Source of the DNA: JAFGRR01 sp964499235
Lineage (GTDB): Bacteria > Planctomycetota > Phycisphaerae > UBA1845 > Fen-1342
DNA length: 29,473 nt
Assembly: GCA_964499235.1 (NCBI GenBank)
Contig: CAZCKC010000026.1
Coordinates: 1-29,473, forward strand
Direction of reading: 5' to 3'
The notes under the pieces are model-generated. The model did no database searches. It saw nothing but the letters and a program-made list of their open reading frames with translations, and was not told the DNA's origin. The translations under genes and the position numbers were made by a program. Below are positions 7,164 through 13,673 of this stretch, piece by piece. Position 1 is the first letter of the stretch. The number at the start of each line of letters is the position of its first letter.

Positions 7164-8363
7164 TTAGGCCGCAATGGAACCGAACGTGATGCCGGCGACC
7201 GTCGACAGGACGACGACGAGCGCTACGTAAACGAGCGTCTTCTGCGTGCCCATCACGGAGCGGATCACCAGCATGTTGGGCAGCGAGAGCGCCGGCCCGG
7301 CCAGCAGCAGCGCCAATGCCGGGCCCTTGCCCATGCCGGCGCCAAGCAAGCCTTCAAGAATCGGCACTTCGGTCAGCGTGGCGAAGTACATCAACGCGCC
7401 GGAGAACGAGGCGAACAGGTTGGCCCACACGCTGTTGCCGCCCACGAGCCCCGCAATCCAGCTCTCCGGAATCAACGCCGGATGACCCGGGCGTCCCAGC
7501 AGCATCCCCGCGACGAGCACGCCGATGAACAGCAGCGGCAGAATCTGCTTGGCAAACGTCCACGTGCTGGCGACCCAGGCCTTCAGTTCGTCCTTCGCGA
7601 ACCAGGCCCCGAGCATGAGCAACAGACCGACCAGCAACACCCCCGTGACGAGCCACTTCACCGAGGCGAGGGCCGCGCCGACGCCGGTCGTGTCGAGTGC
7701 TTTCCAGTTCGCGAACACGAGGATGCCGATCATGGCGCCAAAGTAGAGAATCGTCTGCCACAGCGGCCGTTCGCGTTCGTCTTCGCCAGTCACGAAGCCG
7801 CCCTGCGTATCACGCGCCGCCTCCTCCTTGCGGTAGATCAGATGCATCGCCAGGCCAATCACGATGGCGAAGACCACCGCGCCGACCGCGCGGGCGACGC
7901 CCAGCTCCCAGCCGAGCACGCGCGCCGTCAGGATAATGGCCAGGACATTGATCGCCGGCCCGGAGTAGAGGAACGCCGTCGCCGGCCCGAGCCCCGCCCC
8001 CCGCTTGTAGATGCCCGCGAACAGCGGCAAAATCGTGCACGAGCACGCCGCCAGGATCGTCCCCGAGACGCCCGCGACGCTGTACGCGACGACCTTGTGG
8101 GCCTGCGCGCCGAAGTACTTCATCACCGCCGCCTGCGAGACGAAGCACGCAATCGCCCCCGCAATGAACAACGCTGGCACCAGACACAGCAGCACGTGGT
8201 GCCGCGCGTAATCCTGCAGCATGAGCAGCGCTTCGCGGGCCGAGGTGCTCACTTTCCCGGCCGCGGGAAGGGCTTCAAACGGCAAGAAATACGACAGCAG
8301 GAAGATCGCGACCATCACGGCCAGGATCGCGGCCGTCCGCACGCGTCCCCCGAGCCCATCCAT
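7164..8363 (-). CDS. ArsP/UPF0718 family permease
   Basis: A 399-residue membrane protein of the ArsP_1 (DUF318/UPF0718) permease family with about ten helices. The hallmark segment CSCTILPLFAGIYKRGAG begins at Cys107, and SGPAINVLAIILTARVLG and LAGPALSLPNMLVIRS are the paired helices containing small residues and Asn. Known members include ArsP, which exports trivalent organoarsenicals; others move different metals, so the substrate is inferred from context. I placed the start at the ATG at 8363, where the first helix begins 10 residues later; no strong ribosome binding site is visible, and a TTG two codons upstream is possible. It lies 38 bases after arsR and overlaps the ribosome binding site of the thioredoxin gene. 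A frame running back to 8630 lies inside arsR and is not used. Confidence 0.86.
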   Translation of the reverse strand: MDGLGGRVRTAAILAVMVAIFLLSYFLPFEALPAAGKVSTSAREALLMLQDYARHHVLLCLVPALFIAGAIACFVSQAAVMKYFGAQAHKVVAYSVAGVSGTILAACSCTILPLFAGIYKRGAGLGPATAFLYSGPAINVLAIILTARVLGWELGVARAVGAVVFAIVIGLAMHLIYRKEEAARDTQGGFVTGEDERERPLWQTILYFGAMIGILVFANWKALDTTGVGAALASVKWLVTGVLLVGLLLMLGAWFAKDELKAWVASTWTFAKQILPLLFIGVLVAGMLLGRPGHPALIPESWIAGLVGGNSVWANLFASFSGALMYFATLTEVPILEGLLGAGMGKGPALALLLAGPALSLPNMLVIRSVMGTQKTLVYVALVVVLSTVAGITFGSIAA

Positions 8364-8401
8364 GGTCAAAAGGCCATAGATCCGCGCAAAAAAAGGGCGG
8401 A

Positions 8402-8743
8402 TTACAGCGCCTGCACGCCGATCGCCGCCTGCTGCGCCCTCAAGTTGTCCTTCAGCACCGACTCGATGCATTCCCATAATCCCTGCAAACAGCAAATCTT
8501 GAGGCGGAAGAACGTCTTCGTGCCTTGTTTGCGGTCCGCCACGATGCCCGCCTGCTTCAGCACGGCGAGGTGCTTCGACACGGTCGACTGATCCAGCCGG
8601 GTCAGCTCCGTCAGCTCGCAGACACAGCACTCGCGGTCAACCAGCACATCCAGCATCATCAGGCGCGTCGGGTGCGCCAGGGCCTTGGCAATCCTTGCCC
8701 GGGCCTCGTACCGCTCGACGGGATGTTTCGGCCTGATCATCAT
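8402..8743 (-). CDS. arsR: ArsR family arsenical-responsive repressor (second copy)
   Basis: A 113-residue winged-helix repressor heading the permease-thioredoxin-DGC-cytochrome-arsFG unit. HTH elements are KALAHPTRLMMLDVLVD, then ECCVCELTELTRLD and the recognition helix QSTVSKHLAVLKQAGIV, with a wing at DRKQGTKTFFRL. The metal site resembles the ELCVCDL motif of the E. coli/R773 ArsR: Cys40-Val-Cys42, with Cys39 beside it. Additional cysteines at 84, 85 and 92 (ICCLQGLWEC) could complete a site for a larger arsenical. The start ATGATG at 8743 has no Shine-Dalgarno sequence and lies about six bases after the predicted transcription start. It differs clearly from the first ArsR, so the two units may answer to different arsenic species. 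Confidence 0.93.
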   Translation of the reverse strand: MMIRPKHPVERYEARARIAKALAHPTRLMMLDVLVDRECCVCELTELTRLDQSTVSKHLAVLKQAGIVADRKQGTKTFFRLKICCLQGLWECIESVLKDNLRAQQAAIGVQAL

Positions 8744-8755
8744 GACTCAATGGCG

Positions 8756-8783
8756 ATAATACCATGGACATCGGCTCCGTCAA
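8756..8783 (-). promoter_or_regulatory. Promoter of the arsR-permease-cytochrome-arsFG unit
   Basis: On the minus strand TTGACG (8783-8778) and TATTAT (8761-8756) are separated by 16 bases, a strong sigma-70 type promoter. Transcription would start near 8749, giving a leader of only about six bases before the arsR ATG at 8743. Any ArsR operator must overlap this promoter, but no clear palindrome is seen. Confidence 0.72.
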
Positions 8784-9530
8784 CCGTTCGCTTGAGCGCG
8801 CCACAGCGATTTCGCGCCGACCATCGATCAAGATCCGGCAAGCTGCGCGGCGTTCGCCGGGCCACGGCCCCACCTTGGCGAGCCAGTCGTCCGGCACCGC
8901 TCACGGACCTGATCGCTCCCCACGTCTGCCGTTTCCGTTGGCCGGCGACCCGTGCCCGCGGGCTGACGCCGCGCCAGGCGACCCGCGGTGATGAATGCGG
9001 CCGGGAGCGGTTGCACGGCTGACGCGGCTGTCCCGGCGACCCCGTGCCGATCCGCCAGTTGACGGCATTGCCCCGTCTGCTATCATTCCATGCTTCGAGC
9101 CCCAGGCGCTCCCAGTCGTTCGCCTTCGGTCATCCCGCCGCTGATTCTCCCTGCTGCTGGCTTACCAAAGTGCGTGTTTCCGCCCCACCCGGCTGCGCGG
9201 TTGGACTGAGCGATGCGTTCACGGCCGGTTCGGCGAGATTTTGGCGAGAGCATGGAAATAGCAACCAAGCAGCATTTCACCGGCCTGACCGAGCGCCTCG
9301 AGCGCCGCGGCCGACAGCTCCCCGGCGGGCTGCAGCCACCGGACGACGCGACAGAGGCCGATTCGATACAGCCGGGAATCGCCCAGCTCACAGCCGAACT
9401 GCTTAAGCTGCGCGTCGCGGCTGCCAGCGGCTGGGGCGCCCTGAGAAATGAGACCGAGAATTCGTATGGGCGCCTTTGAACGCAGCGTGCGTTCGGCCGC
9501 CCACGCGAACGAAACCTAAAGGAGTACCGT
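8784..9530. other. Gene-poor region and long leader of the helicase operon
   Basis: I see no well-supported gene in these 750 bases. The first part up to about 9058 holds nothing recognisable. From the promoter at 9059-9086 to the helicase start lies a leader of about 440 nt. It contains two hairpins near its end: GGCGCCC/GGGCGCC (9435-9441 with 9468-9474) and the perfect GAACGCA-GCG-TGCGTTC (9478-9494), 25 bases before the ribosome binding site. Reading frames of 39 codons (ATG 9090) and 75 codons (ATG 9252 to stop 9479) exist on the plus strand but have weak or no ribosome binding sites and no recognisable product. Confidence 0.5.
9059..9086 (+). promoter_or_regulatory. Candidate promoter of the DEAD-box helicase operon
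   Basis: TTGACG (9059-9064) and TATCAT (9081-9086) are 16 bases apart on the plus strand, matching sigma-70 boxes. Transcription would start near 9093, leaving an untranslated leader of about 440 nt before the helicase. This is a motif call only. Confidence 0.5.
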
Positions 9531-10778
9531 TTGACCTTTGACGAACTGCAACTCGCGGAGCCGCTGGCGCGTGCCCTGCGGGCAGCGAACTACACCGATC
9601 CGACGCCGGTCCAGGCCGCGGCCATCCCAGTGGCACTGGCCGGCCGCGACGTGCTGGGATTCGCCCAGACGGGCACCGGCAAGACCGCGGCGTTTGCGCT
9701 GCCAATCCTGCAACGCTTGCTGACCACGCCGCGCGCCGGAACGGCGGAATACACCCCCAAGGGGGCGCGGGCCCTGGTGCTCAGCCCGACACGAGAGCTG
9801 GCCCAACAGGTCTACGAGAGTTTCTGCACGTACGCCCGGTATACGTCGCTGCGCTGCGCCGTCGTATTCGGTGGTGTGCGTCAGCACGGACAGGAGCAGT
9901 TGTTGCGGGCGGGGGTTGACGTGCTGATCGCCACCCCGGGCCGTCTGATTGACTTCATGCAGCAACGGCTGGCACGCTTGACCCTGGTGGAAACCGTCGT
10001 GCTCGATGAGGCGGATCGGATGCTCGACATCGGCTTCTTGCCGGACATCCGCCGCATCCTGGCGCACGTGCCGGAGGATCGCCAGACACTGCTCTTCTCC
10101 GCCACGATGTCACGCGGCGTGCGGGGCCTGGTCGGCGAGTTCATGCGCGCGCCCGTGCAAGTCGAGGTGACGCCCGTCTCCTCGGCCGCCGCGAACGTCG
10201 CGCACTGGGTGCACCATGTCGAGGCGGCCAATAAGCCCGCCTTGCTCGCCACGCTCCTGCGCGAGACGCCCCGCGACCGCACGCTCGTGTTTACGCGCAC
10301 GAAACGCGCCGCAGACAACGTCGTTCGGCATCTGCAGCGCGCGGGCCTCCGCGCTGCCGCGATGCACGGCGACAAGGACCAGAGCCATCGCGTGCGCGTG
10401 CTCGACGATTTTCGCACCGCCCGCAACCCCGTCCTCGTCGCCACCGACATTGCCGCCCGTGGCTTGCACGTGGATGACATCGCCCGCGTGATCAACTACG
10501 ACCTCACGCGGGAGCCGGAGACGTACGTGCACCGGGTCGGCCGCACGGGACGCGCCGGCGCCAGCGGCGTCGCCGTCACCTTCTGCACCGCGACCGAGCG
10601 CCGCGACCTGCAGGCGATCGAAGCCCTGATCCGATCGCCGCTGCAACGCGCGGATGGCGGACCCGAGCCCGCCGGGGAGCCGGTGGACGGCGCCGCGGCC
10701 GCTCCCGCGCAACGCGACCGCCCCCGCTATCGTGGGCGGCGCGGCAAACGCCGACGCGCGACAACCGCCAGCGCCTGA
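9531..10778 (+). CDS. DEAD-box ATP-dependent RNA helicase (RhlE-like)
   Basis: A 415-residue cytoplasmic RNA helicase with all core motifs: Q motif (PTPVQ, 24-28), Walker A AQTGTGKT (45-52), PTREL (86-90), TPGR (135-138), DEAD (159-162), SAT (190-192), ATDIAARGLHVDD (304-316) and HRVGRTGRAG (334-343). The C-terminal 40 residues are Arg-, Pro- and Gly-rich and end in a basic cluster, as in RhlE-type helicases where such tails bind RNA. The start is TTG at 9531 with AAAGGAG upstream at the proper distance. It would unwind short RNA duplexes in ribosome assembly or mRNA turnover, often during cold. The long structured leader would fit post-transcriptional control. The gene ends 13 bases before the DksA-like gene, whose ribosome binding site overlaps its stop. 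Confidence 0.96.
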   Translation: MTFDELQLAEPLARALRAANYTDPTPVQAAAIPVALAGRDVLGFAQTGTGKTAAFALPILQRLLTTPRAGTAEYTPKGARALVLSPTRELAQQVYESFCTYARYTSLRCAVVFGGVRQHGQEQLLRAGVDVLIATPGRLIDFMQQRLARLTLVETVVLDEADRMLDIGFLPDIRRILAHVPEDRQTLLFSATMSRGVRGLVGEFMRAPVQVEVTPVSSAAANVAHWVHHVEAANKPALLATLLRETPRDRTLVFTRTKRAADNVVRHLQRAGLRAAAMHGDKDQSHRVRVLDDFRTARNPVLVATDIAARGLHVDDIARVINYDLTREPETYVHRVGRTGRAGASGVAVTFCTATERRDLQAIEALIRSPLQRADGGPEPAGEPVDGAAAAPAQRDRPRYRGRRGKRRRATTASA

Positions 10779-10791
10779 GGAGGGCACCGGC

Positions 10792-11136
10792 ATGACGCCT
10801 GATGAGATCGACCAGCTCCGCCAGCAGCTCGAAGCGGAGAAGGCGGAGTACGAGGAGACGCTCGGCACTTCGCTGGAGTCGGCGAAGGGCGAGGAACTCG
10901 ACCAGCAACGCGTCGGCCGGCTTTCGCGGATGGACGCCCTGCAATCGCAGTCGATCCTGCGGGCGGCAAACCAGCGCATCGCCGGCGAGATTCAGCAGAT
11001 CGATCTCGCCCTCGAGCGCATCAAGCGCGGCACGTACGGCAAGTGCCATTCCTGCGAGCGCGCGATCGGCCTGGCGCGGCTGCAGGCGCTGCCGGCCACG
11101 CTGCACTGCGTCGCCTGCGCCCGGCGCGGCGGCTGA
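10792..11136 (+). CDS. TraR/DksA family C4 zinc-finger protein
   Basis: A 114-residue protein with an N-terminal coiled-coil hairpin (about residues 5-78, rich in Glu, Gln and Arg) and a C-terminal four-cysteine zinc finger: Cys85, Cys88, Cys106 and Cys109 (GTYGKCHSCE and LHCVAC). DksA-type proteins insert the coiled coil into the secondary channel of RNA polymerase to modulate transcription, usually with ppGpp. The short size and the lack of an obvious DxxDxA tip make it a DksA/TraR-like relative rather than DksA proper. The ATG at 10792 has AGGAGG overlapping the helicase stop, so the two are co-translated. Its stop faces the macro-domain gene on the other strand at a distance of 9 bases. 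Confidence 0.92.
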   Translation: MTPDEIDQLRQQLEAEKAEYEETLGTSLESAKGEELDQQRVGRLSRMDALQSQSILRAANQRIAGEIQQIDLALERIKRGTYGKCHSCERAIGLARLQALPATLHCVACARRGG

Positions 11137-11145
11137 GCCGGCGGA

Positions 11146-11691
11146 TCACGGCGCATCGAACGCGTGGTGCAGCGCGGCTTTGTGCGTAGCCAGCGCGGCG
11201 CTGTCCCATAGCACGAAGCGGATCCGCCGCACCGCTTGCAGGCTCGACAGGCTCTCCCGGATCGCCTGCAACGCGGTCTCCGCCGCATCATTGATCGGGT
11301 AGCCGAACGCGCCCGTCGAAATGGCCGGGAACCCGATCGAGCACGCGCCCACTTCCTCCGCACGAATTAGTGCCTCCTGGTAGCAACGCCGCAGCAGTTC
11401 CGCCGCGGGCTCGTCGATCCCGTAGACGGGCCCCAGGCAGTGAACCACGTAGCGATTCGGCAAGTCGAAGGCCGGCGTGATGACGGCTTCGCCCGGTCGG
11501 ATCGGCGCCAGGGGCCGGCAGGCGCGCTCGAGCTGCGGTCCGGCCGCGCGGTGGATGGCCCCGGCGACACCGCCACCGATGAGCAACTCGGCATTGGCGG
11601 CGTTGACGACTACATCCAGGTCGGGCTGGGCGACGATGTCGCCACGCACGCATTCGACAACGATCTCGCCTACCTGGCGACTGGCCTGCAT
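11146..11691 (-). CDS. Macro-domain protein (ADP-ribose-binding, YmdB-like)
   Basis: A 181-residue single macro domain. Landmarks are RGDIV (residues 16-20), the catalytic-loop VVVNAANAELLIGGGVAGAI (27-46) and the phosphate-binding IGFPAISTGAFGYP, typical of O-acetyl-ADP-ribose deacetylases and ADP-ribosyl hydrolases such as YmdB. The enzyme is soluble and cytoplasmic. The ATG at 11691 is supported by GGAGG nine bases before it; ATGs at 11706 and 11724 are upstream alternatives without such a signal. The stop converges on the DksA-like gene. It lies downstream of the duplicated fragment described at 11746-11939, whose insertion may have separated it from its former neighbour, the spermidine-synthase-like gene. 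The cellular target is unknown. Confidence 0.93.
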   Translation of the reverse strand: MQASRQVGEIVVECVRGDIVAQPDLDVVVNAANAELLIGGGVAGAIHRAAGPQLERACRPLAPIRPGEAVITPAFDLPNRYVVHCLGPVYGIDEPAAELLRRCYQEALIRAEEVGACSIGFPAISTGAFGYPINDAAETALQAIRESLSSLQAVRRIRFVLWDSAALATHKAALHHAFDAP

Positions 11692-11726
11692 TTCAAGCAC
11701 CTCCATTTGAAGCCGCTCAGCCATCT

Positions 11727-11738
11727 CTCAGGTCGCGC
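11727..11738 (+). repeat. Left arm of a 12-bp inverted repeat around the hicBA block
   Basis: CTCAGGTCGCGC here is the exact reverse complement of GCGCGACCTGAG at 12607-12618. The match is 14 of 15 if extended three bases. The two arms lie just outside the left and right copies of the direct repeat end, 892 bases apart overall. Confidence 0.7.
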
Positions 11739-11745
11739 AGCATAG

Positions 11746-11939
11746 CAATCACCCCCGCTGCGCGGTGATGATGTAGTTCACATCGTCCTCGTGCATCAGC
11801 GGGTGGTAGAAACGCGGCGGGTGGCTCGCGACGTCGACGTACACGCTTCGCAGCGTCGCCAGGAAAGCCTCTTCCTGCGGCTCCGCCGACCAGAGGGCGA
11901 ACACCCCGCCCGGATGGAGGAGGGCACAAAGCCGCCGCA
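11746..11939 (-). pseudogene. Duplicated 3' fragment of the spermidine-synthase-like gene
   Basis: These 194 bases repeat the 3' end of the gene at 12623-13402 (12620-12813) without gaps. The first 66 bases are identical and I count about 15 mismatches in total, near 92 percent identity by hand alignment. The fragment keeps the reading frame and the stop codon and would encode the last roughly 63 residues of the protein (HPGGVFALWSAE onward to the common TAQRG end), with several substitutions. It has no start codon or upstream half. It lies between hicA and the macro gene in the same orientation as the intact gene. It is either a relic of a tandem duplication or a foreign 3' end brought in with the hicBA block. 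Confidence 0.88.
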
Positions 11940-11980
11940 GCCTGCTCGCGGAACACGGCGCATCCGGATCCGCCGCCCGA

Positions 11981-12205
11981 TCAGAGCAGTTCGCGGAATG
12001 TGTCCACGGTCAGGCCCGCCTGCCGGAGCAGGGCCCGCAACGTACCCTTGGCGAGTTCGCGATGATCCGGTACCGTCAGCCGCCGGTGTGGTGCGTGCTG
12101 CTGCCTGAGAATGACGTGACTGCCGGTTTGGTGATCCACCGCGTACCCGAGCTTGGCGAACGCCCGCACGGCGTCCTGGCCAGAGACGACGGGCAGTCGG
12201 CTCAC
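11981..12205 (-). CDS. hicA: HicA family mRNA interferase toxin
   Basis: A 74-residue protein of the HicA toxin family, which cleaves mRNA in a translation-independent way and folds as a double-stranded-RNA-binding-like domain. The catalytic histidine is His30 in TGSHVILRQ, and the C-terminal half, LTVPDHRELAKGTLRALL and then RQAGLT, is typical. The start is GTG at 12205, overlapping the hicB stop as GTGA, so toxin translation depends on the antitoxin cistron. This gives the antitoxin-first order. The frame stays open far upstream in antisense to other sequence, but those residues do not belong to the family. It is a complete, probably functional toxin. Confidence 0.92.
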   Translation of the reverse strand: MSRLPVVSGQDAVRAFAKLGYAVDHQTGSHVILRQQHAPHRRLTVPDHRELAKGTLRALLRQAGLTVDTFRELL

Positions 12206-12417
12206 GCCCCGACCTCTACGGTGGCTTCCCAGGTCGACGGTGGGATCGGCTCGTTGTGCCGGCGGAGGCTCTCGATATATCCGGCGATCGCGTCCTTGAT
12301 GTTCGTCACGGCCTCGTCGCGGGTCGCGCCCTGGCTGACGCAGCCGGGCAGGGTCGGGCACTCGGCCACGAACACGCCATCCTCGTCCTGCTCGATCAAC
12401 ACGCGGTACAGGGCCAT
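12202..12417 (-). CDS. hicB: HicB family antitoxin
   Basis: A 71-residue antitoxin of the HicB family with the partial RNase H-like fold: YRVLIEQDEDGVFVAECPTL, then PGCVSQGATRDEAVTNIKDA and IAGYIESLRRHNEPIP. It has no C-terminal DNA-binding domain, so it belongs to the short HicB class that neutralises HicA and may not bind the promoter by itself. The ATG at 12417 has a strong GGGAGGTG upstream, in keeping with excess antitoxin synthesis. It overlaps hicA by four bases. Confidence 0.93.
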   Translation of the reverse strand: MALYRVLIEQDEDGVFVAECPTLPGCVSQGATRDEAVTNIKDAIAGYIESLRRHNEPIPPSTWEATVEVGA

Positions 12418-12606
12418 GAAGCACCTCCCTATTTAGCTTATGACGTGTCGCCTTCCGAAACAAGTTGCGCTCGTGCCTGCTAGCGTGGTCCTTACGCAGT
12501 CCGAGCTCGCACGAGCATCCTGGCCTTGAGCGGCACGGACGTCCATCCCACCCCTGGTGCAGCCCGCGCCGCCGCAGCGTTTGGGGAGCAAAATACCCCT
12601 CCCGCC
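12418..12606 (-). other. Spacer between hicB and the spermidine-synthase-like gene
   Basis: About 190 bases with no gene. They should carry the hicBA promoter. The best box is TTGTTT followed after 17 bases by TAAGCT on the minus strand (about 12468-12440), which is weak. A short GGGG/CCCC hairpin near 12582-12600, just after the stop of the upstream gene, might be a weak terminator. The base composition is locally lower in GC than the neighbours near hicB. Confidence 0.35.
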
Positions 12607-12618
12607 GCGCGACCTGAG
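12607..12618 (-). repeat. Right arm of the 12-bp inverted repeat
   Basis: GCGCGACCTGAG on the plus strand, the inverted partner of 11727-11738. It ends two bases before the start of the right direct-repeat copy at 12620. Confidence 0.7.
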
Positions 12619-12619
12619 C

Positions 12620-12813
12620 CAATCACCCCCGCTGCGCGGTGATGATGTAGTTCACATCGTCCTCGTGCATCAGCGGGTGGTAGAAGCGCAGCGGGTGGCT
12701 CGCGACGTCGACGTACACGGTTTGCAGCGTCTCCAGGAAGGCCTCTTCCGGAGCCTCCGCCGACCAGAGGGCGAACACCCCGCCCGGGTGGAGACGAGCG
12801 CGAAGCCGCCGCA
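12620..12813 (-). repeat. Right copy of the 194-bp direct repeat (gene 3' end)
   Basis: This copy is the natural 3' end of the intact spermidine-synthase-like gene and pairs with 11746-11939. Both copies end with the same segment, which contains the small inverted repeat ATCACC/GGTGAT at the stop codon. Confidence 0.88.
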
Positions 12814-13402
12814 ACCCCTCGGCCGTATAGAACGCCGCGTGGCCGGGCTGGAGCAGCCCGCGCGGCGAGTGATCGATGTCCACCAGCACCGCGTGGTAGC
12901 GATCCGGCGCCTCCGGGCGACCGGCCGACGGGACGGCCGCGTCCCGCGCGGGTGTCGCCGCGGGTTGCGTATCTGGCACCCGATCGTCGTCGACGGCCCC
13001 CACGAAGCGGAAGAAGTCTCCGTGCACGATCGTGCAGCGCGGCTCGTCCACCAGCGCCGCCGCCAGCGGCACCAGCCGGCGCTCATGCCAGGCGATCACC
13101 GGCGCGAGGTACTCGACGACCGTTACCGACCGCACGCCGGGGTTGTCCAGGGCGGCCTTGGCCGTGTGACCCAGGCCCAATCCGCCCACGAGCACGTCCA
13201 GCGGCCCGGGCCTGCCATCGAGCACACGCGTGGCCAGCGCGATCTCCGTCGTGTTGACCAGGCTGGACATGAGGAACTGGCCGTCCAGCTTGACTTCGAA
13301 CACCTCAACGCCGTCCAGCGAGCGAACTTCACGGCGCCGCAGGATCAACTCGCCCAGGGGCGTCATCTGGTAGTCCAGCTCTTCGATCGACGGGCGTGCC
13401 AT
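12623..13402 (-). CDS. Spermidine-synthase-like class I methyltransferase-fold protein
   Basis: A 259-residue cytoplasmic protein with the fold of spermidine synthase. The N-terminal beta part includes SSLVNTTEIALATR near residue 46, and the nucleotide-binding loop is VGGLGLGHTAKAAL (72-85). The acidic residue of strand 2 is Glu97 in VVEYLAP, and VDIDHSP provides the later acidic motif. A Pro/Ala-rich insertion of about 30 residues (roughly 137-167) precedes VDIDHSP. The putrescine-binding signature of true spermidine synthases is not clear, so aminopropyl transfer is uncertain; such genes are often annotated as spermine/spermidine synthase domain proteins. The second ATG (13402) is chosen because GGAG lies at a proper distance. 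The 3' end is duplicated beyond hicBA. The gene is divergent from the GT39 gene, with a 270-base promoter region between them. Confidence 0.85.
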   Translation of the reverse strand: MARPSIEELDYQMTPLGELILRRREVRSLDGVEVFEVKLDGQFLMSSLVNTTEIALATRVLDGRPGPLDVLVGGLGLGHTAKAALDNPGVRSVTVVEYLAPVIAWHERRLVPLAAALVDEPRCTIVHGDFFRFVGAVDDDRVPDTQPAATPARDAAVPSAGRPEAPDRYHAVLVDIDHSPRGLLQPGHAAFYTAEGLRRLRARLHPGGVFALWSAEAPEEAFLETLQTVYVDVASHPLRFYHPLMHEDDVNYIITAQRG

Positions 13403-13673
13403 CATCGCTCCGGCCGCGACCGCGTGAGACGACAGCGCGTTGCGGCCGCAATGAAGGAGGATAACCAACACGCGTTCGGCGGGATAGCCCCGCGGCGGGC
13501 GAGGGACCGCTGCGCCTTGCTTGCGACCGTGCTTCGCGCGCCCGTGGAAATGGCGTATCTTACCGCCCGCGCCGCTTGGTGGATTCGCATCGCGAGACGC
13601 GGCCGCAGCGGCGCGGTTGCGCTGTAGCCCCACCCACCGCGAGCAGGCCGACGCCCAGAGAAAGCGGAGCGAA
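13403..13673. other. Divergent intergenic region with a 12-bp palindrome
   Basis: The 271 bases separate two divergent genes and must hold both promoters. I find no convincing -35/-10 pair. The perfect palindrome TTGCGGCCGCAA lies at 13440-13451 and could be a regulator site. A 58-codon frame from 13451 has no recognisable product. Confidence 0.4.

Noticed and set aside
7089..8591. 500-codon frame on the plus strand
   Set aside because: It is antisense to the thioredoxin, permease and arsR genes, is rich in Arg, His, Gln and Asp as expected of a shadow frame in high-GC DNA, and has no family resemblance.
8364..8630. N-terminal extension of the permease
   Set aside because: It would overlap arsR in another frame and carries no ribosome binding site; the first membrane helix follows the ATG at 8363.
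9431..9474. TPP-riboswitch-like CTGAGA next to a GGCGCC stem
   Set aside because: The second conserved TPP segment and the required helix order are missing, and a helicase is not a thiamine gene.
9252..9479. 75-codon frame in the helicase leader
   Set aside because: Weak ribosome binding site, no recognisable family, and it ends inside the hairpin region; kept only as a note in the leader entry.
13451..13627. 58-codon frame in the divergent intergenic region
   Set aside because: No ribosome binding site at a proper distance and composition typical of chance frames.
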